In this document: positions 16,502 through 25,556 of the stretch, piece by piece
Position numbering within the stretch: position 1 is the stretch's first letter
Layout: every line of letters begins with the position of its first letter
Origin: Burkholderiales bacterium
GTDB taxonomy: Bacteria; Pseudomonadota; Gammaproteobacteria; Burkholderiales; Burkholderiaceae_C
DNA length: 64,000 nt
Reading direction: 5' to 3'
Assembly: GCA_026932235.1 (NCBI GenBank)
Contig: JAIXKR010000118.1
Coordinates: 39,369 to 103,368, forward strand
Position numbers and translations under genes: made by a program
The notes under the pieces: generated by a model
Database searches by the model: none
The model's input: the letters and a program-made list of their open reading frames with translations, nothing else
Told to the model about the DNA's origin: nothing

Positions 16502-19500
16502 AGGCTGGCCGCGAGCGCCTCGCGGCAACGCCGGTAGGTGGCGAGCACCTCGGCGTCGCGGCCGAGCTCGAGCTGCACGCGCATGAGCTGCTGGTAGAGC
16601 GGCTCGGCGGTCGGGTCGGCGTGCAGCAGCCGCTCGAGGCAGGCGATGGCCCCCGGCCAGTCGCGCGCCTCGAGGTGGCGGCGCACGTCGACGCCGGCCA
16701 GGCGCACAAAGCGCGCGCGCAGGCGTTCGCGCGCTGCGTTCGCCCAGGCCGCTTCCTCCTGCGCGAGGAAGGCGCCGCGGTAAAGGCGCAGCGCGCGCTC
16801 GCGATCGGCGTCGGCCGCCGCCGCCTCGGCGGCATCGACCGCGGCCGCCTCGAAGGCCTGCGCGTCGACCCAGCACAGCTGCGCGTTCAGGCTCAACCGG
16901 CCTTCCTGCAGCAGCAGCGCCTCGCGCTGGCCGAGCAGCCTGCGCAAGCGCTGCAAGGTGACGGTGAAGGCGTTGTGCGCGTCGTCGCCCTCGGCGTCGG
17001 GCCATAGCGCCTCGGCCAGCTGCTCCTCGGGCACGTTCCTGCCGCCGAAGGCGAGCAGCGCCTTCAGCAGCGCCAGCGGGCGCTTCTGCACCTTGCCGCT
17101 GAAGCCCAGGGTCTGGCCGTCGAGTTCGATCACGAACTCGCCCAGCGTGCGCAGGCGCAGCGGCCACGGCCAGTGCTCGAGGCGCGCCGCGGCCACGGCG
17201 TCGGGGCGCAGGCCGCGGCGCCGGATCAGCGCACGCACGAACCCGGGCTCGATCGCGTGCTCGAGCGCCAGGCGGCACCAGCGCGCCATGAGGTCGTCGC
17301 GCCACCAGGCGGAATTGGCGAAGCCCTGTTCGCGCATGGTCTGGAACATGCGCGCCAGCGCCGCCAGCTCGCCCGGACCGTCGTCGTGCGCGCGGGCGAA
17401 CTGCGCCTGCAGCTCGTGCACGTAGTAGAAGGCGTTGCTGCAGCCGACGGCCGCGGCCACCTGCGTGGCGAGCTCGATCTCGCGCCTGGCCCCGGCCTCG
17501 TCGCCGGCGAGGAAGAGCGCCTGCGCCAGCGCCGGCCGCGTGTAGACCTCGGCCCAGACCACGCCCGCCTGCACGGCGCAGGCGACCCCGGCGTGGCCGT
17601 GCGCCAGCATGGCCGCGCGATCGTCGCGGCGCATGGCCTGCTGGAAGGCAAAGAAGTGGTACTGCACGCTGTCCAGCGGCCGGTGACCGGGGGCGCGTTC
17701 GCCCAGGCGCTCGAGGAAGGCGCGCGCCTGCTCGGGGTCACCGGCGCTGCCGGCGGCGACCGCGCCCTGCGCCACGAGCATGAAGTCCCATACGTGCGCG
17801 CCGGTCTCGTCGGCCAGCGCAAGGCCGCGGCGCACGGCGGCGAACGCGGCGTCGTGGTCGGCCTGCATCCAGTGCGAGATGGCGAGGATGCCCTCCCAGG
17901 CCAGGCGCACGAAGGGGCCGACCGAGCGTGCGCCGGCAAAGGGCTCGATGCGCCGCACGAGCTCCTCGGCGCGCGCGAGATTCCCGACCCACCACTCGTA
18001 GTAGAGCACCAGGTGCACCGCCGCCGTCATGCGCAGCGAGGCCTCGACCTCGTCCTGCGCCACGAGGGCGTCGAGTCGCCGCGTCCACGCCGGCAGCTGC
18101 GCGTGCTGCGGGCGCCGGTACATGAGGAGGGCGAAGATCGCCGCCACCGCGCGCATCTCGGCCTCGCGCGACGGAAAGGCCGGATGACGCGCGCGCAGCG
18201 CCTCGAACTCGTCGATCCAGGGGTCGGCACCGACGAAGTCGCTCCAGGCGTAGAGGAAGGTGTCGACGACGCCGGCCCAGGCCAGGTATTCGCCCAGCGC
18301 GTGGCCGCCGGCGCGAAAGCCGCCGTAGGCCGCAGCCAGCAGCTCGCGCGCCTGCTGCGGGTCGTAGGGCAGGCGACAGAGGCCGAGGAAGTAGTCGAGC
18401 CAGGGCGAGGTCGCGCGCTGCGGCGGCGGGATGGCGAGAAGCCACTCGCCCAGCGTCTGGAAGCGTCCGCTGCGCAGCAGCGCCGGCGCCTGCTCGAGCA
18501 CCAGCGGCACCAGCCGCGTCCAGTCCCCGGCCTCGCGCAGCAGCGCCACCGCCGCGGGCGCGTCGCCCTCGGCGGCCAGCAGTTCGGCCGCCCGGCTGCG
18601 CAGCTGCGCGAGTTCGGTGGCGTCGAACCGGACGCGGCCGCGCGCGAGCAGGAACTCGCGGAAGAGGGGGTGGAACTGCCAGGCCTCGCCCTGCGCGGGC
18701 GCGGCGTGGCGGGTGACGAAGAAGTTGCGGCGCTCGAGCTCGGCCAGCAGTGTGCCGGCGTCGTCCTGCGCGCTCAGGGCGGCCGCCGCGCGGGCCGTAA
18801 CGCGCGGCAGCAAGGCGCTGCACAGCAGGAACTGCTGCAGCCGCGGCTCGGCCTGCGCCAGCAGCTCCCCGGCGAAGTAGTCGAAGACCAGGGGATCGGC
18901 GGCGGTTGCCGTGTCCTCGGCCGGCGCCGCCGCGCCGCGCTCGAGCATCAGCACGAGGCCTGCCACCCAGCCCTGGGTGCGCGCGTGCAGGCGCTGCAGC
19001 ACGGCATCGGCGGGCGCGGCGTCGCCCAGCCGCTGGCGCGCGACCGCGATGCACTCCTCCGCCGTCAGCCGCAGCGCCTGGCCGTCGACGAGCGTGAAGC
19101 CCTCCTGCATGCGCAGGCGCGTCAGCAGGGGCGGCGGCTCGGTGCGGCTGGTGACGACGACGGCCAGGCCCGGCGGCACTTCGGCCAGGCCTTCGCGCAA
19201 GGCCAGCTGCACCGGCGAGTCGGCGCCGATGAGGTGGGCGTCGTCGAGCACCAGCAGCGGCGTGCCCTGCATGCGCGCGAAGAAGCGCCGGAACCAGTTG
19301 CGCGCGAAGACCTCGAGGCCGCCGAGGTACTCGGCGGTGAAGGAGGGCAGCGCGCCGCCGCGCCGGCGCGGGACGAGCGCCTGCGCGAGGTCGTGGAAGA
19401 AGGCGGCGGGGTCGGCGTCGGCGGCGTCGATGCGGTACCAGAGGGCGCGCAGCCGACGCGCCTGCAGGTAGCTCGCGACCAGCGTCGTCTTGCCCGCGCC

Positions 19501-19647
19501 CGCGGGCGCGGCGATCCAGACCACGGTGCCGCTCTGTCGCGCGTCGTCCAGGCGCTCGAAGAGGCGTCGTCGTGGCAAGGCGCGATGGGCTCCCGGTGCG
19601 GTCAGCTTGGCCAGGCTGAGCGGCCGCTGCCCTTCGTCATGGCCCAT
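16432..19647 (-). CDS. STAND/MalT-like ATPase regulator with C-terminal BTAD domain
   Basis: A 1071-residue transcription regulator. The N-terminal ATPase has Walker A APAGAGKTT and Walker B LLVLDDAHLI, with the sensor segment VVVTSRTEPP. A long helical TPR-like region follows. The last 250 residues contain a winged-helix segment (LRLRTLGEFVIELDG, then FSGKVQKRPLALLKALLAFGG) and a bacterial transcriptional activation domain with TPR repeats. This is the arrangement of MalT-type signal-transducing ATPases in which the LuxR output is replaced by a SARP-like output. ATG 19647 fits the family start; a GTG at 19749, one base after the DctM stop, would add 34 residues. Being last in a CaiB-TRAP gene string, it probably controls uptake and activation of the TRAP substrate. 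Confidence 0.85.
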   Translation of the reverse strand: MGHDEGQRPLSLAKLTAPGAHRALPRRRLFERLDDARQSGTVVWIAAPAGAGKTTLVASYLQARRLRALWYRIDAADADPAAFFHDLAQALVPRRRGGALPSFTAEYLGGLEVFARNWFRRFFARMQGTPLLVLDDAHLIGADSPVQLALREGLAEVPPGLAVVVTSRTEPPPLLTRLRMQEGFTLVDGQALRLTAEECIAVARQRLGDAAPADAVLQRLHARTQGWVAGLVLMLERGAAAPAEDTATAADPLVFDYFAGELLAQAEPRLQQFLLCSALLPRVTARAAAALSAQDDAGTLLAELERRNFFVTRHAAPAQGEAWQFHPLFREFLLARGRVRFDATELAQLRSRAAELLAAEGDAPAAVALLREAGDWTRLVPLVLEQAPALLRSGRFQTLGEWLLAIPPPQRATSPWLDYFLGLCRLPYDPQQARELLAAAYGGFRAGGHALGEYLAWAGVVDTFLYAWSDFVGADPWIDEFEALRARHPAFPSREAEMRAVAAIFALLMYRRPQHAQLPAWTRRLDALVAQDEVEASLRMTAAVHLVLYYEWWVGNLARAEELVRRIEPFAGARSVGPFVRLAWEGILAISHWMQADHDAAFAAVRRGLALADETGAHVWDFMLVAQGAVAAGSAGDPEQARAFLERLGERAPGHRPLDSVQYHFFAFQQAMRRDDRAAMLAHGHAGVACAVQAGVVWAEVYTRPALAQALFLAGDEAGARREIELATQVAAAVGCSNAFYYVHELQAQFARAHDDGPGELAALARMFQTMREQGFANSAWWRDDLMARWCRLALEHAIEPGFVRALIRRRGLRPDAVAAARLEHWPWPLRLRTLGEFVIELDGQTLGFSGKVQKRPLALLKALLAFGGRNVPEEQLAEALWPDAEGDDAHNAFTVTLQRLRRLLGQREALLLQEGRLSLNAQLCWVDAQAFEAAAVDAAEAAAADADRERALRLYRGAFLAQEEAAWANAARERLRARFVRLAGVDVRRHLEARDWPGAIACLERLLHADPTAEPLYQQLMRVQLELGRDAEVLATYRRCREALAASLHARPSASTEALLREVGAGGRAA

Positions 19648-19750
19648 GGTGCGGACATCGGCTTCGCCGGGCAGGACGGGGGCGCGGCCGGCGGCGGCCC
19701 GGGGCGCCGCAGGTGCGAAGCGGGAATGGTAAACGCCGCCGGCCTGCACC

Positions 19751-21037
19751 TCAACGGCCCAGCATCGTCCCCGGCAGCCACAAGGCGATCTGCGGCCAGG
19801 CCATGACCAGCGCCATGACGAGGATCATCAGCACGACGTAGGGCGCGCTGCCGCGCACGATGGGGCCCAGCGGCGACCGGGTGATGGCCTTGATGGTGAA
19901 CAGGTTCATGCCCACCGGCGGCGTGATCTGCGCGAGCTCGAGGTTGATGACGAGCAGCACCCCGTACCAGACCTGGTTGATGCCCAGGTGCTGCATCGCC
20001 GGCAGGATGACCGGCGTGGTGATGAGGATGATGGCGATCGACTCGAGGAACATGCCGAGCACGAAGATGAGCGCCATCATCACGATCAGGAAGCCGGTGA
20101 CGCCGATGTCCGTGGCCACCACGGTCTCGACGATCTGCTGCGGGATGCGCAGCTTGGTGAGCACGTGGCCGAAGACCGAGGCGCCGGCGAGGATCATGAA
20201 GAGCATGGCCGAGATGCGGCAGGCGTCGACGGCGGCGTCCCAGACGTCGCGCAGGCCGAGGCTGCGGTAGACGAAGACGGCCACGAGCAGCGCCAGCCAC
20301 GCGCCCGCGGCGGCGGCCTCGGTGGCGGTGAAGACGCCGGCGTACATGCCGCCGAGCACGAACACCGGCAGCGACAGCGCCCACAGCGACTGGCGCAGCG
20401 CAGCCAGCGCCTCGCGCCGCGTGGCGCGCGGCTCGCGCGCGACGTGGCGGTGCGTGAAGGCCGTGTGCACCATGCTCCAGGTGGTGAACACGGCGGCCAT
20501 CAGCAGCCCCGGCACGACGCCGGCCATGAACAGGCCGCCGATCGAGGTGTCGGTGACGACGCCGTAGAGCACCATGGGGCCCGAGGGCGGGATGAGGATG
20601 CCCAGCGTGCCGCCGGCGGCGACCAGGCCGTAGGCGGCCTTCGGGTCGTAGCCGTAGCGCAGCATCTGCGGGATCGCCACGGCGCCGATCGTCAGCGCCG
20701 TGGCGACGCTCGAGCCCGAGATGGCGGCGAAGATCGTGCACGCGGCGATGGTCGCGATGCCCAGGCCGCCGGGCAGGTGGCGCGTGAGCGTGTAGGCGGT
20801 GCCGTAGAGGTCGTCGACGATGCGGCCGCGGATCATGACCTGCGCCATGAACGCGAAGAGCGGGATCGCCACCAGCAGGTAGCGGTTGAGCTCGCCGAAG
20901 ATGACCTCGGTCACCGAGCCCAGGTCGCCCTGGGTGACGGCCAGCAGCGCGGCGCCGAAGAGGCCGAGGCCGGCGAAGATGGGCAGCCCGGTGAAGAGCA
21001 GCAGCAGCAGGCCGAGGAAGGTGAGGGCGATGCTCAT
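19751..21037 (-). CDS. TRAP transporter large permease DctM
   Basis: The 428-residue large integral membrane subunit of a tripartite ATP-independent periplasmic transporter, with about twelve hydrophobic segments. Typical stretches are GELNRYLLVAIPLFAFMAQ, TIFAAISGSSVATALTIG, GGTLGILIPPSGPMVLYG and the closing ITPPVGMNLFTIKAI. It uses the Na+ or proton gradient to drive uptake of the solute delivered by DctP. ATG 21037 overlaps the stop of dctQ by four bases. The solute is unknown; the CoA-transferase gene in the same string suggests an organic acid activated as a CoA thioester. Confidence 0.92.
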   Translation of the reverse strand: MSIALTFLGLLLLLFTGLPIFAGLGLFGAALLAVTQGDLGSVTEVIFGELNRYLLVAIPLFAFMAQVMIRGRIVDDLYGTAYTLTRHLPGGLGIATIAACTIFAAISGSSVATALTIGAVAIPQMLRYGYDPKAAYGLVAAGGTLGILIPPSGPMVLYGVVTDTSIGGLFMAGVVPGLLMAAVFTTWSMVHTAFTHRHVAREPRATRREALAALRQSLWALSLPVFVLGGMYAGVFTATEAAAAGAWLALLVAVFVYRSLGLRDVWDAAVDACRISAMLFMILAGASVFGHVLTKLRIPQQIVETVVATDIGVTGFLIVMMALIFVLGMFLESIAIILITTPVILPAMQHLGINQVWYGVLLVINLELAQITPPVGMNLFTIKAITRSPLGPIVRGSAPYVVLMILVMALVMAWPQIALWLPGTMLGR

Positions 21038-21639
21038 GACGCGCGGCGCCCCGGATCCGCCTCGCGCGGCGCGGCCGGTTGCGGCACCTCGGCGGCGGGC
21101 GGCTGCGGCGGCGGCAGGCCGGCGAGCGCGCGCCACAAGGCCTCGAGCGCGGCCAGGCCCAGCAGCGCGCCGCCCACGGGCATGAGCAGCATGAGCAGCC
21201 AGGTCGGCCACTCCAGATGGCCCTCGGTGAGGATGCCCAGCGTGCGCGCGAGCGCCGCCGTCTCCCAGCCGTTGACGACCAGGATCGCCGCCACCGCCAG
21301 CGCGGCCAGCGCCGCCCAGGCCTGCGCCCAGCGCAGCGCGCGCGCGGGCAGGCGGTGCACGAGCAGGTCGACGGCGATGTGTTCGCCGCGGCGCAGCGTC
21401 TGCGCCGCCCCGAGCATGACGACGACGACGAGCGCGAAGCCGACGACCTCGTCGACCCAGACCGGCGCGGCATTGAAGGCGTAGCGCATCACCACCGCCC
21501 AGCCGATGAGCGCCAGCGCGAGCAGCAGCGCCGCCGCCGCCAGCGCCATGGCGACCGTGGTGAGCACCTCCACCGTGCGCGCCAGCGCGCGCAGCAGCGG
21601 CCCTTCGGCGGCGCCCGGACGAGGAGGAATGCCGCGCAT
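21034..21639 (-). CDS. TRAP transporter small permease DctQ
   Basis: A 201-residue membrane protein with four hydrophobic helices, the small subunit of the TRAP carrier. The family stretch MRYAFNAAPVWVDEVVGFALVVVVMLGAAQTLRRGEHIAVDLL is positioned as expected in the first half (about residues 48-90). The C-terminal tail is Pro/Glu-rich and cytoplasmic. It lies 20 bases after dctP and overlaps dctM by four bases, so the three form a coupled operon. Confidence 0.88.
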   Translation of the reverse strand: MRGIPPRPGAAEGPLLRALARTVEVLTTVAMALAAAALLLALALIGWAVVMRYAFNAAPVWVDEVVGFALVVVVMLGAAQTLRRGEHIAVDLLVHRLPARALRWAQAWAALAALAVAAILVVNGWETAALARTLGILTEGHLEWPTWLLMLLMPVGGALLGLAALEALWRALAGLPPPQPPAAEVPQPAAPREADPGRRAS

Positions 21640-21659
21640 GCGCGTCGCGCGCCTGCGCG

Positions 21660-22667
21660 TCAGAGGCGGTCGATGAGCTCGAGCAGGCGCACGCCGTCGG
21701 GCGCGGTGGCGCGCAGGAACTCCCGCTTCACCGCCGGCTGCATGGCATCGGCCATCACCTTCTCCTGCGCCTTGCTGAGCGCGATCGCCTGCATGCCCTT
21801 CTCGTTGAGGACCTTCACGTCCTCGGCGGGCACGCCGTCGGTGGTGCGGATCGAGCGCTTGACGGCGGCGTCCGCGGCCTTCTGGATGGCGTTGCGGATG
21901 TCGGCCGGCAGGCCGTCCCACCACGCCGGGTTCACGACCAGGTTGTCGTAGGCGAGGATGATGTTGGAGGCCACGCCGTACTTCTGCACCTCGTAGAACT
22001 TGCGGCTGTTGGCCGCCTTCACGGCGGTGAAGCCGGCGTCGAGCACGCCCGTCTGCAGCGACTGGTAGACCTCGGAGCCCGGCATCGCCGAGGGCGAGGC
22101 GCCCATGGCCTCGAGGCCGCTGTCGAAGAGCTTGTTGAGGCCGCGGATCTTCAGGCCCGCGAAGTCGGCCGGCGTGACCAGCGGCTTCTTGCCCGAGGTG
22201 AAGATGCCGTCGTTGGTGTCGACGATCCAGGCGATGTTCCTCACCCCCTTGGCGAGCATCTTGGCGTCCAGCAGGCGCGAGGGCTCCGAGCCGATGAAGG
22301 CCTTCTGCTTGGCCACCGAGGTCATCAGGTAGGGGATGATGGTGACGCTCATCTCGGGAATGGTGCCGCCCCACTGGAAGTTCAGCATCACCGCCGACTC
22401 GATCTTGCCGCTGGCCACGGCGGCGTGGTGCTGGTTGGGCTTGAAGAGCTGCGCGGCGCCGAAGATCTGCACCTCGGCGCGGCCCTTGGTCGCGGCGGCC
22501 ACCTCCTTGGCGAACTGCGTCAGGTTGACGGCGGTGTGGTGCGAGGGCGGGAACTGGTGGCTCAGGCGCATCGTGAACTCGGCCGCGGCGGCCGGGGTCG
22601 CCAGGCTGGCCAGGCCCAGGGCGGCGGTGGCCAGGGCGAGCGTGAACGGTCGGCGTGTCGTCATCAT
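21660..22667 (-). CDS. TRAP transporter solute-binding protein DctP
   Basis: A 335-residue periplasmic binding protein of the DctP family with a cleavable signal peptide ending near ATPAAAAEF. The mature part contains the conserved LSHQFPPSHHTA opening, the binding-site Arg region (LKIRGLNKLF) and YQSLQTGVLDAGFTA, which together define the solute cleft and its carboxylate-pairing Arg. Several in-frame ATGs (22676, 22667, 22664) compete; GGAG lies just before 22667/22664. It follows the CoA-transferase gene by 71 bases on the same strand. Substrate probably an organic acid; not further resolvable. Confidence 0.9.
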   Translation of the reverse strand: MMTTRRPFTLALATAALGLASLATPAAAAEFTMRLSHQFPPSHHTAVNLTQFAKEVAAATKGRAEVQIFGAAQLFKPNQHHAAVASGKIESAVMLNFQWGGTIPEMSVTIIPYLMTSVAKQKAFIGSEPSRLLDAKMLAKGVRNIAWIVDTNDGIFTSGKKPLVTPADFAGLKIRGLNKLFDSGLEAMGASPSAMPGSEVYQSLQTGVLDAGFTAVKAANSRKFYEVQKYGVASNIILAYDNLVVNPAWWDGLPADIRNAIQKAADAAVKRSIRTTDGVPAEDVKVLNEKGMQAIALSKAQEKVMADAMQPAVKREFLRATAPDGVRLLELIDRL

Positions 22668-22738
22668 CGTCTCCATCGTGCGGGTGGGGATGCGGGGTCG
22701 GGGGAGTGAAGGCCTGGGCACGCAGCCTGCGCGCCGGT

Positions 22739-23977
22739 TCAGGCCACGACGCGGCGCGCGCGCAGCGCGTCGATCTCCGCGCGCGCGTAGCCCACGCCGG
22801 CCAGCAGCTCGTCGGTGTGGGCGCCGAAGCGCGGCGGTTGCAGGCGCACGCCCAGGCGCGCGTCGTCCAGGGTCAGCGGCAGCAGCGTCGTCTTCACGCT
22901 CTGGCCGGCCTTCTCGCCATCGGGCAGGACGATGTCGGCGAGGTCGCCGGTGGCCAGCAGGTGCGGGTCGTCCAGCAGCTCCTCGGGGCGGCGGATGGGC
23001 GCGTAGGGCAGTCCGGCGCGCTCGAAGATGGCGGCCAGCTCCGCGGCGCGGCGCGGCGCCAGGCGCGTGCGCAGCAGCGGCAGCAGCACGGGGCGCGCAC
23101 GCACGCGGTCGTTGTTGCTGCGGTAGCGGGGATCGGCGAAGAGGTCGGGGAAGTCCAGCACCTCGCAGAAGACCTTCCACTGCGCGTCGCTGACCGCGGC
23201 CAGGAAGATCTGCTCGCCGTCGCACACGGTGAAGACGTCGTAGATGCCCCAGGCCGAGATGCGCTCGGGCATGGGCGGCGCCGCCTGGCCGGTGATCGCG
23301 TACTGCAGCATGTGCTGGCCGACGAGGAAGACGTTGTTCTCGAAGAGCGCGCTCTGCACCTCCAGGCCGCGGCCGCTGATGCCGCGCTGGATGAGCGCGG
23401 CCAGCGTGCCGATGGCGCCGAACATGCCACCCATGATGTCGTTCACGCTCGTTCCCGCCCGCAGCGGGTCGCCCGGGCGCCCGGTCATGTAGGCCAGGCC
23501 GCCCATCATCTGCACCACCTCGTCGAGCGCGGTGCGGTGCTCGTAGGGTCCGGGCAGGAAGCCCTTGTGGCCGACGTAGATCAGGCGCTCGTTCTCGCGC
23601 GCGAGGCTGGCGTAGTCCAGCCCCAGCCGCGCCAGCGCGCCGGGCTTGAAGTTCTCGATCACGACGTCGGCCGACAGGGCCAGACGCCGCGCCGCGGCGG
23701 CGCCGTCGGCGTTCTTCAGGTCGATGCCGATGCTCTTCTTGTTGCGGTTGAAGAGCGGGAAGAAGCCTGCGCCTGCGCCCAGCAGGTGGCGCGTGCGGTC
23801 GCCATCGACGGGCTCGACCTTGACCACCTCGGCGCCCAGGTCGGCGAGCACCAGGCCGCAGGTCGGCCCCATCACCATGTGCGTGAACTCGACCACGCGC
23901 AGCCCGGCCAGCGGCTGCGGTGCCTCACGGCTGGCGTGCGGCGGGCTGGATGGCGTCGAGGTCTGGGCGGCGGACAC
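22739..23977 (-). CDS. CaiB/BaiF (class III) CoA-transferase
   Basis: A 412-residue class III CoA-transferase, which moves CoA between carboxylic acids via an enzyme-bound aspartyl-CoA anhydride. Visible family segments are LAGLRVVEFTHMVMGPTCG, LGAEVVKVEP, RNKKSIGIDLK, VVIENFKPGAL and the candidate catalytic Asp in TALDEVVQMMGG near residue 162. It heads the minus-strand string CaiB-DctP-DctQ-DctM-STAND regulator, so it probably activates the acid imported by this TRAP system. The identity of that acid is unknown. Confidence 0.88.
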   Translation of the reverse strand: MSAAQTSTPSSPPHASREAPQPLAGLRVVEFTHMVMGPTCGLVLADLGAEVVKVEPVDGDRTRHLLGAGAGFFPLFNRNKKSIGIDLKNADGAAAARRLALSADVVIENFKPGALARLGLDYASLARENERLIYVGHKGFLPGPYEHRTALDEVVQMMGGLAYMTGRPGDPLRAGTSVNDIMGGMFGAIGTLAALIQRGISGRGLEVQSALFENNVFLVGQHMLQYAITGQAAPPMPERISAWGIYDVFTVCDGEQIFLAAVSDAQWKVFCEVLDFPDLFADPRYRSNNDRVRARPVLLPLLRTRLAPRRAAELAAIFERAGLPYAPIRRPEELLDDPHLLATGDLADIVLPDGEKAGQSVKTTLLPLTLDDARLGVRLQPPRFGAHTDELLAGVGYARAEIDALRARRVVA

Positions 23978-24100
23978 GGGGCGACTCTAGCCCGGAAATC
24001 TCATCCGCATCAGGGCGGTGGCCACGTGCCGAGGCGCGTCGTCACAGGCATCCGACGCGATGCGACAGGCAAGGACTGCCGACGCCAAAGCGCACGGATG

Positions 24101-24991
24101 TCAGGATCGATTTCCGTCGGTGCGGACGTCGCGCGCTGGGCGCGGATGCAGCGCCTGCAGCCGCACGCGCAGCGCGGCTTCGTTGAGCGCGCCGACATGC
24201 GCCGCGACGCGCTTCCCCTGCGCGTCGACGAAGAGCGTGGTCGGCAGCGCACGCGAACCCAGCGCCGGACCGAGCGCCGAAGCCGGATCCAGCCAGACGT
24301 CCTGCAGCGGCAGGCGCTCGCGCGCGAGCCAGGCCTGCACGGCGGCCGGCGTCTCGCCCTGGTTGACGAAGAGGAAGCGCACCCCGCGCTCGCGCTGCTG
24401 AGCGGCAACCAGCATCGGCATCTCGGCGCGACAAGGGCCGCACCAGCTCGCCCAGAGGTTGATGACCACGGGCCGGCCATCGAGCAGCGACGGCAGCATC
24501 TGCGCCTTGGCACGGGCGTCCGCGGGCGCGTGCGCGCTGGACTGCGCCGCCGGCAGCGGCGTCAGGGCCAGCGCGGGCAGGCGCTCGTCGCCGGCGCTGC
24601 GTCCGAGCGCCAGCCCGTCGGCGATCAGCCAGGTGGCCAGCCCCGCGAACGCCGCCCCCAGCAACGCGCGGCGCCACGCGCGCTGCGCGGGCGCCTGCAA
24701 CATCAGCAGCGCGAGCCCTGCCACGATTCCGCCCACGGGCTGCCAGCCGCCGTCGCGGATGTCCAGCAGCGCCCAAGGGCTTTCCGCGTAGGCGTCGGCG
24801 TGGCGCAGCAGGTGGAGCGCACGCGCAGCCAGCAGGCCGATCGCCAGCGCCAGCCACAGCCGTCCGGCGAGGAGCTCGCGCGCCTCGCGCGGAGCCAGCA
24901 GGCGCAGCACGAGCAGCGCCGCTGCCAGGCCCGCCCCCAGCAGCAGCGGCGGCAGCGGCAAGGCCAGCGGGCCGAGCGTCAGGCTGAGCAT
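24101..24991 (-). CDS. Lgt-like membrane domain fused to TlpA-type thioredoxin
   Basis: A 296-residue fusion. The N-terminal 130 residues form four or so membrane helices and include ALLDIRDGGWQPVGGIVAGL, resembling prolipoprotein diacylglyceryl transferase (Lgt). It lacks the full Lgt length, so lipid transfer is unlikely and it may serve as an anchor. The C-terminal domain is a TlpA/ResA thioredoxin fold with the active site WASWCGPC and the cis-Pro segment RALPTTLFVD, predicted to act as a periplasmic disulfide reductase. It lies 57 bases after a roadblock gene on the same strand and may belong to that transcript. Such fusions occur in betaproteobacteria; the target is unknown. Confidence 0.85.
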   Translation of the reverse strand: MLSLTLGPLALPLPPLLLGAGLAAALLVLRLLAPREARELLAGRLWLALAIGLLAARALHLLRHADAYAESPWALLDIRDGGWQPVGGIVAGLALLMLQAPAQRAWRRALLGAAFAGLATWLIADGLALGRSAGDERLPALALTPLPAAQSSAHAPADARAKAQMLPSLLDGRPVVINLWASWCGPCRAEMPMLVAAQQRERGVRFLFVNQGETPAAVQAWLARERLPLQDVWLDPASALGPALGSRALPTTLFVDAQGKRVAAHVGALNEAALRVRLQALHPRPARDVRTDGNRS

Positions 24992-25048
24992 GCGTGCATC
25001 ATGCCAGCCGCCGCTCGCACCGGCCGGATAGGCCGGGTCGTCGCGCCT

Positions 25049-25459
25049 TCACCCCGCCGCGGCGGGATTGAAGCGCTTCTCGATCGCCGCCGCGACGTGC
25101 TGCATGCCGACGATCATCACACCGAGCGTGGTGTCGGTGGCCGCCCCCATCAGGATCAGGTGGCCGCCGGGCTTTTGCACCTTGACGCCGAGAACCTGGA
25201 AGCCGCCGGCCTTGAGTGTCAGCAGATCCATCGAATGCGCGCCGCCCCCCGGGTTCAACTCGCCCAGCGTCGCGTCGCCGACGGCGAGCAGCGAACCCGA
25301 GAGCGCCGCGAGCTTGCCGACCTGCTTCTCGTCGACGCCCAGCGAACAGATGTTGAAGCCGTCCGGCGTGCACAGCACGGCGGCGATGAGCTTGGGGATG
25401 CGACGCGGCAGCTCCTCCATCGCCGGCAGCACGTAGTGACCCAGGGCCTCCGAATCCAT
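25049..25459 (-). CDS. Roadblock/LC7 domain protein (downstream copy)
   Basis: A 136-residue roadblock/LC7 protein, related to MglB and to CvnB of actinobacterial conservons, small dimeric regulators of Ras-like GTPases. The core reads KLIAAVLCTPDGFNICSLG, then KLAALSGSLLAVGDATL and a closing helix VMIVGMQHVAAAIEKRF. ATG 25459 has a clear GAGGAG Shine-Dalgarno eight bases upstream, so the longer frame from 25564 is rejected. It follows the GTPase gene by 97 bases. It may act as an activator (GAP-like) or scaffold for that GTPase. Confidence 0.8.
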   Translation of the reverse strand: MDSEALGHYVLPAMEELPRRIPKLIAAVLCTPDGFNICSLGVDEKQVGKLAALSGSLLAVGDATLGELNPGGGAHSMDLLTLKAGGFQVLGVKVQKPGGHLILMGAATDTTLGVMIVGMQHVAAAIEKRFNPAAAG

Positions 25460-25556
25460 GATCCAACTCCTCGATCGCTCGGACGGTGGCGGCCGCCGTT
25501 CCGGACCCACGCCGGCGGCCGATGAAACGCAGGTGGCGGACCGAAGCACGCGGTCT

